Shown in pieces: positions 10,401-17,660 of a stretch of DNA of 64,000 nucleotides (positions are counted from its first letter, which is position 1; every line of letters begins with the position of its first letter). The notes beneath the pieces were generated by a model, which was given only the letters and a program-made list of their open reading frames with translations, was not told the DNA's origin and ran no database searches. Source of the DNA: UBA2336 sp965227265 (GTDB taxonomy: Bacteria > Bacteroidota > Bacteroidia > Cytophagales > Cyclobacteriaceae); the NCBI GenBank assembly GCA_965227265.1, contig OZ245738.1, forward strand, positions 682,001 to 746,000, written 5' to 3'. The position numbers and the translations under genes were made by a program.

Positions 10401-10634
10401 ATCTCAACCATCTCAACCCATAAATATCAGGATGGATTGTACTACTATGAGAGCCCGCGCGATCTGGCGACAAACTTCTTCATCGGCTATATGCCAAAAG
10501 GAACGTATGTATTTGAATACTCTTTACGAGTTTCACAGAAAGGTGACTTCTCCAATGGCATAACTACGATTCAATGTATGTATGCACCGGAGTTTACAAG
10601 TCACTCGGCTGGGATAAGGGTGGAGGTGAAGTAG
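4449..10634 (+). CDS. Alpha-2-macroglobulin family lipoprotein with intact thioester motif
   Basis: A very large (2061 residues from the chosen ATG) periplasmic or surface lipoprotein. It opens with a short signal peptide ending in the lipobox LLQC, which supports the start at 4449 rather than 4425. An N-terminal part of about 480 residues precedes macroglobulin domains; the MG2-like motif YRPGQTIYFKG lies near residue 635 and the thioester motif CVEQ near residue 1514, followed by a helical thioester domain (GGFSWFPG) and a C-terminal receptor-like domain. Bacterial A2Ms are thought to trap attacking proteases through the thioester. Unlike the proteobacterial A2M locus no PBP1C gene is adjacent; it stands alone, with a palindromic repeat after its stop. 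Confidence 0.93.
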   Translation: MKNQFFILALFFLLQCTTTQNNTTTTQNKPITNPMSPFDFDKAWKEVADHESKGLPESALKVVIEIEKEAKVRNNSGQLVKAYIYQLKLTDVKEENAFIKNLTRLRKEADEATFPAKPLLHSMLGEMYWQYYQQNRYEFMNRSETVDFNIDDIETWSLARIVSETTNQYKLSLKDADKSKTEKIDVYEPVIYRGNTLGRQLRPTLYDFIAHRAVDFFSSSEPELAKPAYAFELDKESYLADAKTFIDLKLESKDTTSMKFLAIQILQDLERFHIDDKDPAAWVDVDLKRLKFVKAHLTLPNKSDLYFKALENLEKQVSDNEVVGKVTVEKARVFVETASQYKPLQGEEHKWDLKKAFEICEAAKKRFPNSDGAILCENLQEDILSKSVSAELEEVNVPGLPFRSLVSYKNFTDLHYRIIKVTRDEVQKLRRKLDKEYNIDREEEFLKHFIEKTPLKKGQYKLPDDGDYQSHKLEVKLDAIPEGEYMVLFSHQADFKTSGNGLAYAFTVVSNISYVHRTLEDGSTEFFVLNRQSGESIQGITATIHTQRYSSSKSEYEQVKAGTYTTDAKGYFKVPYFKNENRRSFSVTFTKGNDFNSTESIDRRYYYSESIYQYQQDNSRDWYTQTFFFLDRAIYRPGQTIYFKGLVINTDGKSPKIKTKYTTSVTLYDVNYQEVAQLRVTTNEYGTFSGTFTAPSSGLTGNMRLVNTDGSGETSFSVEEYKRPKFEVGFNPVTVSFKLNEQIEAEGFAKAYSGANIDGATVKYRVVRVANFPYWWWYRWGHYPSSPQMEIVNGVTKTDENGKFVVDFQAIPDLSVDRISDPTFNYTVYADVTDINGETHSSSTTIAVAYKSLLVGLSMTDIDKNKPGRTQFDILTTNLAGQFQAAKGQIKIYALKSPARAFRTRLWEQPDRSIYSREEYYSLFPHDLFEDEANKFKWARQKEVLSKDFDSEKTKTLDIPEIIRWNEGEYVAEIISKDKDGNEVKEVSYFTVFNTASKTLAVPAVQDYRAIKMTIEPGERASFVAGTSEPAIHMLYEIELDGTLLSKEWITLKKEQRLFEIPIKEEYRGDLAVHITFIKDSRLYTHTYTVSVPYTNKDLDISFASFRDKLQPGANEEWKIIVKGKKAEKVAAEMVASLYDASLDEFRMNEWYASFYNYNSSRLGWASANGFNKLDLNLFTTDWNRGHSRGAETPYFDNLNWFGYSFYMFSREQRRYRSGAGGVMAEMSVSAPSAKSKKESEEDGSYGQVSKDDVANQVAKPGEPLKDGDKNVAKVDMADVKVRTNFNETAFFYPHLMTNEKGEIIVKFTVPEALTRWKMLGFAHTKDLQSGMTTNALVTQKDLMVVPNQPRFFRENDKMKFSAKISSLVDKELTGQAQLYFFDALTMKPVDDLMKNKVQSQNFSLKPKQSTNLEWSIEIPEGLQAITYRIVAKSGDFSDGEEMVLPVVTNRMLVTETMPLPIRGKQTKTFKLDKLVNNKSTTLRHQRYTLEFTSNPAWYAIQALPYLMEYPYDCVEQTFSKYYANSIASHIANSNPRIKQVFDTWKNIQPDALLSNLEKNQELKSALLEETPWVLQAKDESQRKRMVGVLFDLNRMAGEQSRALDKIIKAQASNGGFSWFPGFPEDRYMTQHIIAGMGHLDVMGVKSVREDDRTWRMVTNALEFLDSKIKRDYDELKELARKKQIKLEDNNIGYIQYHYLYIRSYFKDVAIPGNTKEAFDYFLGQAKKYWLSTNMYMQGMTCLALHRFDDKTTTAAMIKSFSEKALHSEEMGMYWKSDYGYYWYQAPIETQALMIEVYDEVAGDQQSVEDMKAWLLKQKQTQDWRTTKATVEACYALLRRGSDALASSKLVEIRVGGETIDPTKRSDAKVEAGTGYFKTAWQAGEIKPDMGNVTITKTDDGVAWGAVYWQYFEQLDKITPAETPLKLKKELFLQQNTDRGPVITPIAGKDLHVGDLVKVRIELRVDRTLEYVHLKDMRAAGFEPISTISTHKYQDGLYYYESPRDLATNFFIGYMPKGTYVFEYSLRVSQKGDFSNGITTIQCMYAPEFTSHSAGIRVEVK

Positions 10635-10639
10635 TTTTG

Positions 10640-10681
10640 AGTTATCAGTTAATCGTCAACAGTCACGATTAACTGATAACT
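10640..10681. repeat. Dispersed palindrome family A, copy 1
   Basis: A perfect 17-base inverted repeat: left arm AGTTATCAGTTAATCGT (10640-10656), 8-base loop, right arm 10665-10681. It fills the 52-base gap between the convergent macroglobulin and coaD genes and could act as a bidirectional terminator hairpin, although no T-tract follows. The core GTTATCAGTTAAT recurs at 30039 and 34617, each time as half of another palindrome. Confidence 0.85.
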
Positions 10682-10686
10682 ATTAA

Positions 10687-11145
10687 CTATAGTTTGTAAG
10701 GAAGAAACTCTGCTACATCACCTTTATACCGATGCACTTCACGAATAATCGAAGAGCTAATCCAGGCAAACTTAGGCGAGGTAATTAAAAACACCGATTC
10801 TAGTTCAGCGTATAGCTCGCGGTTAACTTGCGCGATACTATTTTCATATTCAAAGTCTGTTGTATTGCGGATGCCGCGTAGTAGAAACTGCGCTCCTCGT
10901 TCGCGGGCAAGCTCGGCTGTAAGCCTATCAAAATGTTCAACTTTGATGTTCGGATATTTTTTAAAGGTCGATTCAATATGCTTCACCATCAAATTGATCT
11001 CGAAGTATCGTACACTTTTCTGCGAATTATATCCAATAGCAATGATGATCTCATCAAAGAGTTGCAGGCCGCGCAACACAATATCTTCGTGGCCTTTGGT
11101 GAATGGATCGAACGAGCCTGGGAATAGCGCGATACGGTTCTTCAT
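10687..11145 (-). CDS. coaD: Phosphopantetheine adenylyltransferase
   Basis: A 152-residue enzyme that adenylates 4'-phosphopantetheine in coenzyme A synthesis. The N-terminus carries FPGSFDPFTKGHEDI, with the T-x-G-H nucleotide-binding signature at residues 16-19, and the C-terminal part has the SSSIIREV motif that corresponds to the ISSTxxR signature. Length is normal. It lies 54 bases downstream of the DUF3822 gene on the same strand, an association I recall as common in Bacteroidota, although the methyltransferase gene rsmD that often sits between them is absent here. Confidence 0.96.
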   Translation of the reverse strand: MKNRIALFPGSFDPFTKGHEDIVLRGLQLFDEIIIAIGYNSQKSVRYFEINLMVKHIESTFKKYPNIKVEHFDRLTAELARERGAQFLLRGIRNTTDFEYENSIAQVNRELYAELESVFLITSPKFAWISSSIIREVHRYKGDVAEFLPYKL

Positions 11146-11199
11146 GGAGCAAGTGAATTAGTACTCCCTAAAGGTCGTTAAATACGGGAAATATCCCAA

Positions 11200-12084
11200 T
11201 CAGCAGAGGTGGATGCTATAGAGGTCAAAGAAGTGATGATCCTGGGCTTCGTCAAAGAAATAGCTGAAGTCAAGACAATCAGGACGTTCGCCAAACGTAA
11301 CGTTATTGATGTATTTGTAAAACTCGTGGTAATGCGGAGAATTCTTACCGATATAACCCCACAACACAACCTGGCTGGTCTGCTGATTCATGTTCAGCGA
11401 CTTCATCACGAGCATGATGTACTTGATATAATCTGAAAACTGCTTGATGATAAACTGATTGTAGAAGATCAGCTTGCCATTATGAACCGAAAGCACGTGA
11501 AGCTTGAACCGATCAATGTAAATGTAAAGTGGATTGCCCTGATGTTCTTTGGCAGCCTCCATCACACCATCAATTAGAACAGCTGATTGATGAACGAAAA
11601 TTGGATTGTTGTTCGGATAAATTGTTTTGAACCAATCTTTAATGTCTTTGTGAATTGCAAATACGGTAACCGCTTGTGTGTTCTTTAAAAACACGGGTAT
11701 GAAATCTTCTTCATCGGTATTGATTTGCGTATTGAACTTCAGGTAATCGACTAAAGAATCCTCCGAAAACAACGCTTGCGGAACCTGTACAAAATTCTGA
11801 TTCTTTAATGAAATCTTAATTTCTTTAAAGAAGTTTGCTTTCAGAAATGCATGAGCTTCAAACAACTGATCTAACGCCTCAATCAATTCATCCTGCGAAG
11901 CAACATTAGGGAAAACGTAATCTTCGAGAAACAAAAAGCGTTCATCTTCCGAGTCCACAACGCCCACCTGGAAATCGCGGGTTCCTAAATTCAGAAGAAG
12001 CTCATACTGATGAATTTTGTCCTCATCGAAACGCTCATCTTTGATTTTCTTAATGAGCCTGTAAGTTGTTTCTGTCGCTTGCAA
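11200..12084 (-). CDS. DUF3822 family protein
   Basis: A 294-residue cytoplasmic protein without signal peptide or membrane segment. The pattern of beta-strand blocks (ELLLNLGTRDFQVGVVD near residue 30; PLYIYIDRFKLHVLSV near 200) resembles DUF3822, a Bacteroidota family with an actin/ASKHA-like fold and unknown function. It precedes coaD on the same strand. Assignment is from family resemblance and neighbourhood; no catalytic motif can be named. Confidence 0.7.
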   Translation of the reverse strand: MQATETTYRLIKKIKDERFDEDKIHQYELLLNLGTRDFQVGVVDSEDERFLFLEDYVFPNVASQDELIEALDQLFEAHAFLKANFFKEIKISLKNQNFVQVPQALFSEDSLVDYLKFNTQINTDEEDFIPVFLKNTQAVTVFAIHKDIKDWFKTIYPNNNPIFVHQSAVLIDGVMEAAKEHQGNPLYIYIDRFKLHVLSVHNGKLIFYNQFIIKQFSDYIKYIMLVMKSLNMNQQTSQVVLWGYIGKNSPHYHEFYKYINNVTFGERPDCLDFSYFFDEAQDHHFFDLYSIHLC

Positions 12085-12194
12085 ATTCTTTCCGGATTAT
12101 TCGGTTGTCACTAAATGCCATTCCCGATAAGTTACCAATCGGTCTATCGTACAATAATAATTATTTTACAGCGTAAAAACGCAGATTTGACAGA

Positions 12195-12671
12195 CTATAT
12201 TCTATAAAATCCCGTCAGCGACTTTAAGTCATCGCTTGTTTTGATCAAGCGGAAAATCCCGTGACGCTCATTTGCCGGGATGGCAAGAATTTCTTCCATG
12301 CTCATGTACTTTACATCTGTGATGATCTGATTTTCAGTGTCGCTCTCAGGATCATTTCCTTTTATCGCTTCACCCTTGAGATAATCGACTGCAAAGAACA
12401 GTTCAATGGCATGGAGGGGCTGTTGAATGTATTCACACACAAACTGGAAGCGTGTGGGGGCAACGTCAACTCCAGTCTCTTCCCGGAACTCACGCACCAG
12501 TGCATCTTGGGCTGTCTCACCGAATTCAGTACCGCCCCCGGGTGGTGCCCAGAAGTTACCGGCACTAAGTCCACGATGGTTAACCATTAGCAGTTTTTCA
12601 CCCCGCCAGCAGAGTCCGCATACCCTTATACGGGTTCGATTGGTATAAATTTCCGGGATTTCAGGACTCAT
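12195..12671 (-). CDS. Nudix hydrolase
   Basis: A 158-residue single-domain Nudix protein. The box is canonical: G-GTEFG-E-TAQDALV-REFREETGV, near residues 47-69, with all catalytic glutamates present. Substrates of stand-alone Nudix proteins of this size range from ADP-ribose and nucleotide sugars to oxidised nucleotides; nothing in the sequence decides between them. It is monocistronic, 110 bases upstream of the DUF3822 start on the same strand and divergent from the DUF1573 gene. Confidence 0.9.
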   Translation of the reverse strand: MSPEIPEIYTNRTRIRVCGLCWRGEKLLMVNHRGLSAGNFWAPPGGGTEFGETAQDALVREFREETGVDVAPTRFQFVCEYIQQPLHAIELFFAVDYLKGEAIKGNDPESDTENQIITDVKYMSMEEILAIPANERHGIFRLIKTSDDLKSLTGFYRI

Positions 12672-12780
12672 TCTGGTTACTCTTGTTAAAGTTTTGTTAT
12701 GCAGGGTGATTCGTTATTTCTGGCCAAAATAATCGCCTAAATTTCGAATGTTATTGGCAGCATTGTTGTTGCAGACTTAT

Positions 12781-12788
12781 TAACTTTG
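12781..12788 (+). promoter_or_regulatory. Bacteroidota -7 element (TAACTTTG) for the DUF1573 gene
   Basis: Exact match to TAnnTTTG, 14 bases before the ATG at 12803. Several TTG triplets lie at 12763-12771, but their spacing (about 9-15 bases) is shorter than the usual 19-21, so the -33 part is uncertain. The expected leader is short. Confidence 0.6.
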
Positions 12789-12802
12789 AAAAAAATTAAG
12801 AT

Positions 12803-13219
12803 ATGAAGAAGTACGCGATTTTAGCATTTCTGGTACTGTTTGTTTCAGCCGCTTTCGCACAGGAAGCTAAGCCTCAAACGCCCGTTATTAAAGCTGACGG
12901 ACCGGTCCTTACATTAGAAGTAAACAATCACGACTTTGGTGACATTTACCAGGGCGATGTGGTTGAACATACGTTCAAGTTCACAAACACAGGCAACCAA
13001 CCTTTGTTGATTACTAACATTCAAACATCCTGCGGATGTACTACACCAACCTGGCCACGTGATCCAATCATGCCGGGCGGAAAAGGTGAGTTTAAAGTTG
13101 GCTTTAACAGCGCTGGAAAAATGAATAAGCAAACGAAAGTGCTTCCAATCATTTCCAATTCTGTAAATGATGCATCCATTACGTTTACAACAAACGTGTT
13201 GGACAAGAAGCCTCAGTAA
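12803..13219 (+). CDS. DUF1573 domain secreted protein
   Basis: A 138-residue protein with a clear Sec signal peptide (cleavage near AFAQ at residue 20) and one DUF1573 domain: NHDFGDIYQGDVVEHTFKF, then a TSCGCTTP block and a PGGKGEFKVGF strand. The domain has an immunoglobulin-like (ASH/MSP) fold and is very common in Bacteroidota periplasmic proteins, with no established function; the paired cysteines of the SCGCT motif are conserved in the family and could bind metal or a partner. It has its own promoter and terminator, so it is monocistronic. Confidence 0.9.
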   Translation: MKKYAILAFLVLFVSAAFAQEAKPQTPVIKADGPVLTLEVNNHDFGDIYQGDVVEHTFKFTNTGNQPLLITNIQTSCGCTTPTWPRDPIMPGGKGEFKVGFNSAGKMNKQTKVLPIISNSVNDASITFTTNVLDKKPQ

Positions 13220-13243
13220 GGTTCAATAAAAAAAGATTTGATA

Positions 13244-13268
13244 GCCATCCCGAAAGGATGGCTTTTTT
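13244..13268 (+). terminator. Intrinsic terminator after the DUF1573 gene
   Basis: Stem GCCATCC (13244-13250) and GGATGGC (13256-13262), loop CGAAA, followed by TTTTTT. An A-rich run lies upstream of the stem but not next to it, so it mainly serves the plus strand. Confidence 0.9.
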
Positions 13269-13281
13269 ATTTGTTGATTAC

Positions 13282-13328
13282 ATTCCTCTCCCCAGAGAGA
13301 TGGTGTCCGAAGGACGGGTGAGGGGGAA
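13282..13328. repeat. Dispersed repeat with CCTCTCCCC...GTGAGGGGG arms
   Basis: Imperfect inverted repeat around an inner hairpin GTCC-GAA-GGAC (13305-13315). The unit resembles the CCCTCACCC / GTCCGAAGGAC / GGAGAGGG intergenic element found in many unrelated bacterial genomes. It lies between the DUF1573 terminator and the convergent DUF423 gene. Confidence 0.65.
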
Positions 13329-13709
13329 TTATTTTTTACCAGTGAAAATCCCGACTGCCAGAAATACCCAGCCGAAGATCAACAACACTCCACTAAAAGG
13401 AGTAGCCATAGCAAACGCAGTAGAACCACTAAAGCAAAGTAGGTAAAGACTTCCGCTGAGCAGAATTGTTCCGGTCAGGAAAAAGATTGAAGCAGTCTTA
13501 AGGTATTTTGAAACAAGGTAGTGTTGCAGAATACCAACGGCCAGCAAAGCAAATGTATGATAGAATTGGTAACGAACAGCAAGCTCATAAGTGTCCAATC
13601 TGCCGGAAGCGGTTAACATGTCTTTCAAAGCATGGGCACCAAAAGCTCCGAGCGCAACGCCCAACAATCCAAATACTGCACCGGTTAATAAGCTTGCACG
13701 TTGATTCAT
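13329..13709 (-). CDS. DUF423 family small membrane protein
   Basis: A 126-residue protein with four hydrophobic segments. The N-terminus (GAVFGLLGVALGAFGAHALK) contains the GAFGAHAL motif that defines DUF423 (YgdD-like) inner-membrane proteins, whose role is unknown. It starts 6 bases after the stop of the YggS gene, so the two are an operon. Length matches the family (about 125 residues). Confidence 0.92.
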   Translation of the reverse strand: MNQRASLLTGAVFGLLGVALGAFGAHALKDMLTASGRLDTYELAVRYQFYHTFALLAVGILQHYLVSKYLKTASIFFLTGTILLSGSLYLLCFSGSTAFAMATPFSGVLLIFGWVFLAVGIFTGKK

Positions 13710-13715
13710 AATTTT

Positions 13716-14381
13716 TCAATAGTTACGTTCTCCAAAGATAGCAGTCCCAACCCGGATGAGCGTACTTCCTTCTTCCATCGCGATTTTATAATCACTGCTC
13801 ATACCCATTGAAAGCTCTTTCATATTTACAGACGGAATATTCAGAGCTTTTATTTTATCAAATAGAGTTTTCAAGCTTCTAAACTCTTTTCGGATCTGAG
13901 CTTGATCGCCTGTAAGGGTGGCCATCCCCATCAATCCTTGTATGTGAATATTCTTCATTGCTTTGAACTGCTCAGATTGAACTGTCTCAAGTACTTCATT
14001 TTCAGAAAAGCCAAACTTGGTATCTTCGGAAGCAATATGAACTTGTAAAAGACAATTTATAGTTCGATTAACTTTCTGACCTTGCTTATCAATCTCAGTC
14101 AAAAGTTTTAGACTGTCTACCGAATGGATGAGGTGAACAAATGGAACAATATACTTGACCTTATTGCTCTGCAAATGACCGATCATGTGCCATTCAATAT
14201 CTTTTGGAAGCGTTTCGTATTTTGAGGTAAGTTCCTGCGCTTTATTTTCTCCGAACAATCGCTGACTGGCCGTGTAAGCTTCCTCGATTTTTTCAACCGG
14301 CTGGGTTTTGCTTACCGCAATCAATCTGCAACCTGCTGATAAGGTTTGCGTAAACTTCTCTATATTATTTCTAACGTTCAT
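13716..14381 (-). CDS. yggS: YggS/PLPBP family pyridoxal-phosphate homeostasis protein
   Basis: A 221-residue alanine-racemase-fold protein that binds PLP on the lysine of the LIAVSKTQP motif (about residue 25) and buffers the cofactor. Other family blocks are FGENKAQEL, WHMIGHLQSNKVK and ELSMGMSSDYKIAMEEGSTLIRVG-like phosphate-binding residues near the C-terminus. It is cotranscribed with DUF423 and is divergent from the GH3 gene, whose ATG overlaps the putative promoter of this gene. Confidence 0.95.
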   Translation of the reverse strand: MNVRNNIEKFTQTLSAGCRLIAVSKTQPVEKIEEAYTASQRLFGENKAQELTSKYETLPKDIEWHMIGHLQSNKVKYIVPFVHLIHSVDSLKLLTEIDKQGQKVNRTINCLLQVHIASEDTKFGFSENEVLETVQSEQFKAMKNIHIQGLMGMATLTGDQAQIRKEFRSLKTLFDKIKALNIPSVNMKELSMGMSSDYKIAMEEGSTLIRVGTAIFGERNY

Positions 14382-14414
14382 TCCGTATTTTTAACCGCCC
14401 GATTAACACGGGTA

Positions 14415-14422
14415 CAAACTTA
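14415..14422 (-). promoter_or_regulatory. Bacteroidota -7 element (TAAGTTTG) for yggS
   Basis: On the minus strand the bases read TAAGTTTG, an exact TAnnTTTG match about 33 bases before the yggS start. It touches the ATG of the divergent GH3 gene, so transcription of the two genes may interfere. No clear -33 TTG was found. Confidence 0.45.
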
Positions 14423-15960
14423 TGGCGATTTTAGGAACCTTGCTCAAAAAAGGGATGCGTTTACGCGAAATGATGGAGCAAGAATACACATCTCCTTTCG
14501 ATCTGCAAAAAAAGGAACTTAAAGAACTGCTCATGGAGGCCAGCCATACCGAGTTTGGCAAATACTACAACTTTCCGGACATCCTTAGATCTTTTAGAAA
14601 AGGAGAGAAAGAGTTTCATAAAGTGTTCTCCAGCAACATTCCGATCCACACCTATAATAAAATGTATGCCGACTGGTGGAAACTTTCACTGAAAGGTGCA
14701 AAGAACATTGCCTGGCCGGGTAGAACAAAATTCTTTGCCTTAAGCTCAGGCACATCTGAGTCTGCATCAAAACATATTCCGGTAACGAAGGATATGACCA
14801 AGGCTATCCAGCGCACCAGTCTCCGGCAAATCCTAACCTTATCGAAATACGACCTTCCGCCAGATATTTTTACAGGGGGAATTTTAATGTTGGGCGGAAG
14901 TACCGAGTTAAATAAGAAAGGAAATTATTTTGAAGGCGACTTAAGCGGAATTCAGGCAGCCAAGCTTCCGGTTTGGTTTCAGCATTTCTATAAACCAGGA
15001 AAGAAGATCGCGAAAACGCGTAACTGGGAGAACAAGCTTAACGAGATCACGAAGAAAGCAAAAGACTGGGACATTGGAATCATTGTTGGCGTTCCTGCCT
15101 GGATTCAAATCTTAATGGAGAAAATCATCGCCTATCATAAGGTTGATAACATTCATGAGATCTGGCCTAACTTAAAAGTATATGTACATGGTGGAGTTTC
15201 GTTCGATCCCTATAGAAAAGGCTTTGAAAAACTTTTAGGTAAACCAATTCATTACATCGAAACCTATCTCGCTTCTGAAGGTTTCATTGCTTTTCAGGCA
15301 TATCCTCAAAGACGTGCGATGCGCATTGTACTAAACAATGGTATTTTCTATGAGTTCGTGCCTTTTGAAGACAAGAACTTCGATGCCAATGGAGATATCA
15401 AACCAGACGCAGAAGCAATGACAATTGGTGAGGTAGAGGAGGGGAAAGAATATGCACTACTTCTCTCAAGCTGTTCGGGTGCATGGCGCTATTTGATTGG
15501 GGACGTAATCAAGTTTACTTCACTGGAAGATTCTGAAATAGTGATAACCGGAAGAACCAAGCATTTCTTAAGTCTGTGTGGAGAGCACCTTTCGGTTGAG
15601 AACATGAACAAGGCACTTGAATCAGCATGCGAAGATCTAAACATCACGGCTAAGGAATTTACAGTTGCCGGAATTCCGCACGGCACACTATTCGCGCATC
15701 ATTGGTACATTGGCAGCGATGATAAAGTTGATAAAAAAGCATTGCGGGATAGAATTGATCAGCACCTGAAAGAGCTTAACGATGATTATGCAGTAGAACG
15801 CAGTGCAGCACTGAAAGATGTTTACGTAGATGTTTTGCCGGTAAAAACCTTTTATGCCTGGATGGAATCGAAAGGTAAAATAGGCGGCCAGAATAAATTT
15901 CCACGCGTAATCAAAGGCGCCCAGTTGGAAGACTGGAAATCATTCATCGCCACTCGCTGA
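14422..15960 (+). CDS. GH3 family acyl-adenylating (amido synthetase-like) protein
   Basis: A 512-residue member of the GH3 branch of the adenylate-forming superfamily. Motifs seen: ATP/AMP motif 1 FALSSGTSES near residue 110, ETYLASEGFIAFQ near 285, and GRTKHFLSLCGEHLS near 380, with a C-terminal lid domain. Plant GH3 enzymes activate carboxylic acids such as auxin or jasmonate and join them to amino acids; bacterial homologues are widespread in Bacteroidota and mostly uncharacterised. The stop overlaps the start of a LysE-type amino-acid exporter by one base, which suggests that the product of the enzyme, or its amino-acid substrate, is exported. Confidence 0.88.
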   Translation: MAILGTLLKKGMRLREMMEQEYTSPFDLQKKELKELLMEASHTEFGKYYNFPDILRSFRKGEKEFHKVFSSNIPIHTYNKMYADWWKLSLKGAKNIAWPGRTKFFALSSGTSESASKHIPVTKDMTKAIQRTSLRQILTLSKYDLPPDIFTGGILMLGGSTELNKKGNYFEGDLSGIQAAKLPVWFQHFYKPGKKIAKTRNWENKLNEITKKAKDWDIGIIVGVPAWIQILMEKIIAYHKVDNIHEIWPNLKVYVHGGVSFDPYRKGFEKLLGKPIHYIETYLASEGFIAFQAYPQRRAMRIVLNNGIFYEFVPFEDKNFDANGDIKPDAEAMTIGEVEEGKEYALLLSSCSGAWRYLIGDVIKFTSLEDSEIVITGRTKHFLSLCGEHLSVENMNKALESACEDLNITAKEFTVAGIPHGTLFAHHWYIGSDDKVDKKALRDRIDQHLKELNDDYAVERSAALKDVYVDVLPVKTFYAWMESKGKIGGQNKFPRVIKGAQLEDWKSFIATR

Positions 15961-16571
15961 TGGAAGCAGTTATAAAGGGAATTGTATCCGGTCTGGTTTT
16001 GGCTGTATTAGTCGGACCGGTATTTTTTACACTGATTCAAACAAGTATTGAACAGGGTTTTAAGAGTGGAGTGTATGTTGCGGTAGGTATATCCATGAGT
16101 GATGCACTTTGCATTGCGCTCGCATACCTCGGTATTTCATTGATTAATTCACCAGGCTTTAGAATTTACCTTTCATACTTCGGTGGCGCTATTCTATTGG
16201 GATTTGGTATTTACTATTTATTCGTAAAAAGCCGCAAGCCTGTTATTTATAACCCTGAACATATTGAAGAACGTAGTCCGTTAAAGCTTATGGCTAAAGG
16301 TTTTGTGATCAACGGATTCAATCCCATGGTTCTTTTTTTCTGGATTGGAACTATAGGTGTCGCTACCGCAGAACTGGGTTACACCACGCACGGAATGGCT
16401 GCGATTTTTTTCTGCTCAATTGTAGCGACTGTTTTTATAACCGATGTTATTAAAGCAAAGCTTTCTGATAAACTCCGGGTACTCCTCACAGCCAGTACGA
16501 TGAAAATTATGAACCTGTTAGTAGGACTTGTAATGTTCGGATTCGGCTTAAAGCTGATTATTTTTCACTAA
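15960..16571 (+). CDS. LysE/RhtB family exporter
   Basis: A 203-residue membrane protein with six hydrophobic segments. The N-terminus (SGLVLAVLVGPVFFTLIQTS) has the GP motif of the LysE/RhtB amino-acid exporter family, and the NPMVLFFWIG block in the middle is also typical. Members export lysine, homoserine, leucine or related compounds; substrate cannot be read from sequence. Its ATG overlaps the GH3 stop (TGATG), so the two are translationally coupled. Confidence 0.88.
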   Translation: MEAVIKGIVSGLVLAVLVGPVFFTLIQTSIEQGFKSGVYVAVGISMSDALCIALAYLGISLINSPGFRIYLSYFGGAILLGFGIYYLFVKSRKPVIYNPEHIEERSPLKLMAKGFVINGFNPMVLFFWIGTIGVATAELGYTTHGMAAIFFCSIVATVFITDVIKAKLSDKLRVLLTASTMKIMNLLVGLVMFGFGLKLIIFH

Positions 16572-16574
16572 ATA

Positions 16575-16597
16575 CTTGCCGGACTTGTTCCGGTATC
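16575..16597. repeat. Dispersed palindrome of the CCGGA-CTTGT-TCCGG type
   Basis: Short hairpin CCGGA (16579-16583), loop CTTGT, TCCGG (16589-16593) between the convergent LysE and VWA genes. The surrounding TTGCCGGACTTGTTCCGGTA resembles a small intergenic repeat known from many bacterial genomes. No T-tract follows directly, so it is not a typical intrinsic terminator. Confidence 0.5.
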
Positions 16598-16610
16598 CCT
16601 ATGTGGATAA

Positions 16611-17660
16611 TTAATCCTGCAACACGTTGCTGATAAAGGTTGACTTCGTAAACAACCATAAGAGCAGGAATGCCACAGCCCATGCGAGGTAATTATAATA
16701 ATAGTCTGCCGTATCCTTAAACCGGGTTTCGATTATTTCGGCTTTCTCGTATTGATCGATTAAGCTGAAAACTTTATTCAGTGTTTTATTATCAGGTACT
16801 CTGAAAAATTCACCTCCGCCAATTTCAGCAATTGTGCGCATGGTTGTTTCATCCACATTATTTTCAACCATTTGCGGCCGGCCGAAGAAATCTTTCCCAA
16901 ACGGAACGAGGCCATCTTTCCCAATAACAATCGTATACACTTTAATCCCGTAAGCGGAGGCAAGCTCAGCTGCTGTTATGGGATCGATATTTCCAGCTGT
17001 GTTTTCACCATCGCTAAGTAAAATGCAGACTTTTGATTTTGTCTCGGATTCGCGCATGCGATTAATCACTACACCCAACGCACTTCCTATCGCTGTACCG
17101 CGATTATTGATCATGTCAAAGTTTATATCCTTGATATACGTTTTTAGTAAAGCATAGTCGCTTGTTAATGGGGCAAGTGAAAAGGCTTCTCCAGAGAACA
17201 CAACAATACCAATCCTGTCTTTCACGCGACCGTCAATAAATTTTCCGGCAACAACTTTTGCAGCATCCAGACGGTTGGGTGTAAAATCTTCAATCTGCAT
17301 GGACTGAGAAATATCAATCGCCAGCATAATGTCAATCCCTTCGGTTTTCTGCTCTATTTTTTCATTTGTGCGTTGTGGCCGGGCAAGCGCTACTAGCATG
17401 AATGACATGCAAATCATTAACAAGATGTCAGGAATAAATCTTACAAGCGTTATTGGTGAACTCTTAATCTCTTTTTTAACAAGCGCAACCGGAAGCTTTT
17501 GATTAAAGCGATAGCGCCAGAACCATCGCGCTAAGAAAAGGAATGGTACGGCAGCAATCAGGTATAAAAAAAGCGGTTGCTCCCACGTAAAAGATGAGAT
17601 CGTATCAGGCCTGAACCATTCAGGCGAATACCACGGTTCGGGTGTATTCAACTCATTCAT
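16611..17660 (-). CDS. VWA domain membrane protein, BatA type
   Basis: A 349-residue protein from the Met at 17660; that start overlaps the upstream stop by 8 bases, whereas a longer frame to 17702 would overlap it by 50. Two N-terminal membrane segments (around residues 22-40 and 60-80), a von Willebrand A domain with the MIDAS motif DISQS and a downstream SDGEN, and a C-terminal membrane helix match BatA/BatB proteins. In Bacteroidota these act with MoxR and DUF58 proteins and were first linked to aerotolerance in Bacteroides fragilis. It is the last gene of a three-gene operon. Confidence 0.88.
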   Translation of the reverse strand: MNELNTPEPWYSPEWFRPDTISSFTWEQPLFLYLIAAVPFLFLARWFWRYRFNQKLPVALVKKEIKSSPITLVRFIPDILLMICMSFMLVALARPQRTNEKIEQKTEGIDIMLAIDISQSMQIEDFTPNRLDAAKVVAGKFIDGRVKDRIGIVVFSGEAFSLAPLTSDYALLKTYIKDINFDMINNRGTAIGSALGVVINRMRESETKSKVCILLSDGENTAGNIDPITAAELASAYGIKVYTIVIGKDGLVPFGKDFFGRPQMVENNVDETTMRTIAEIGGGEFFRVPDNKTLNKVFSLIDQYEKAEIIETRFKDTADYYYNYLAWAVAFLLLWLFTKSTFISNVLQD

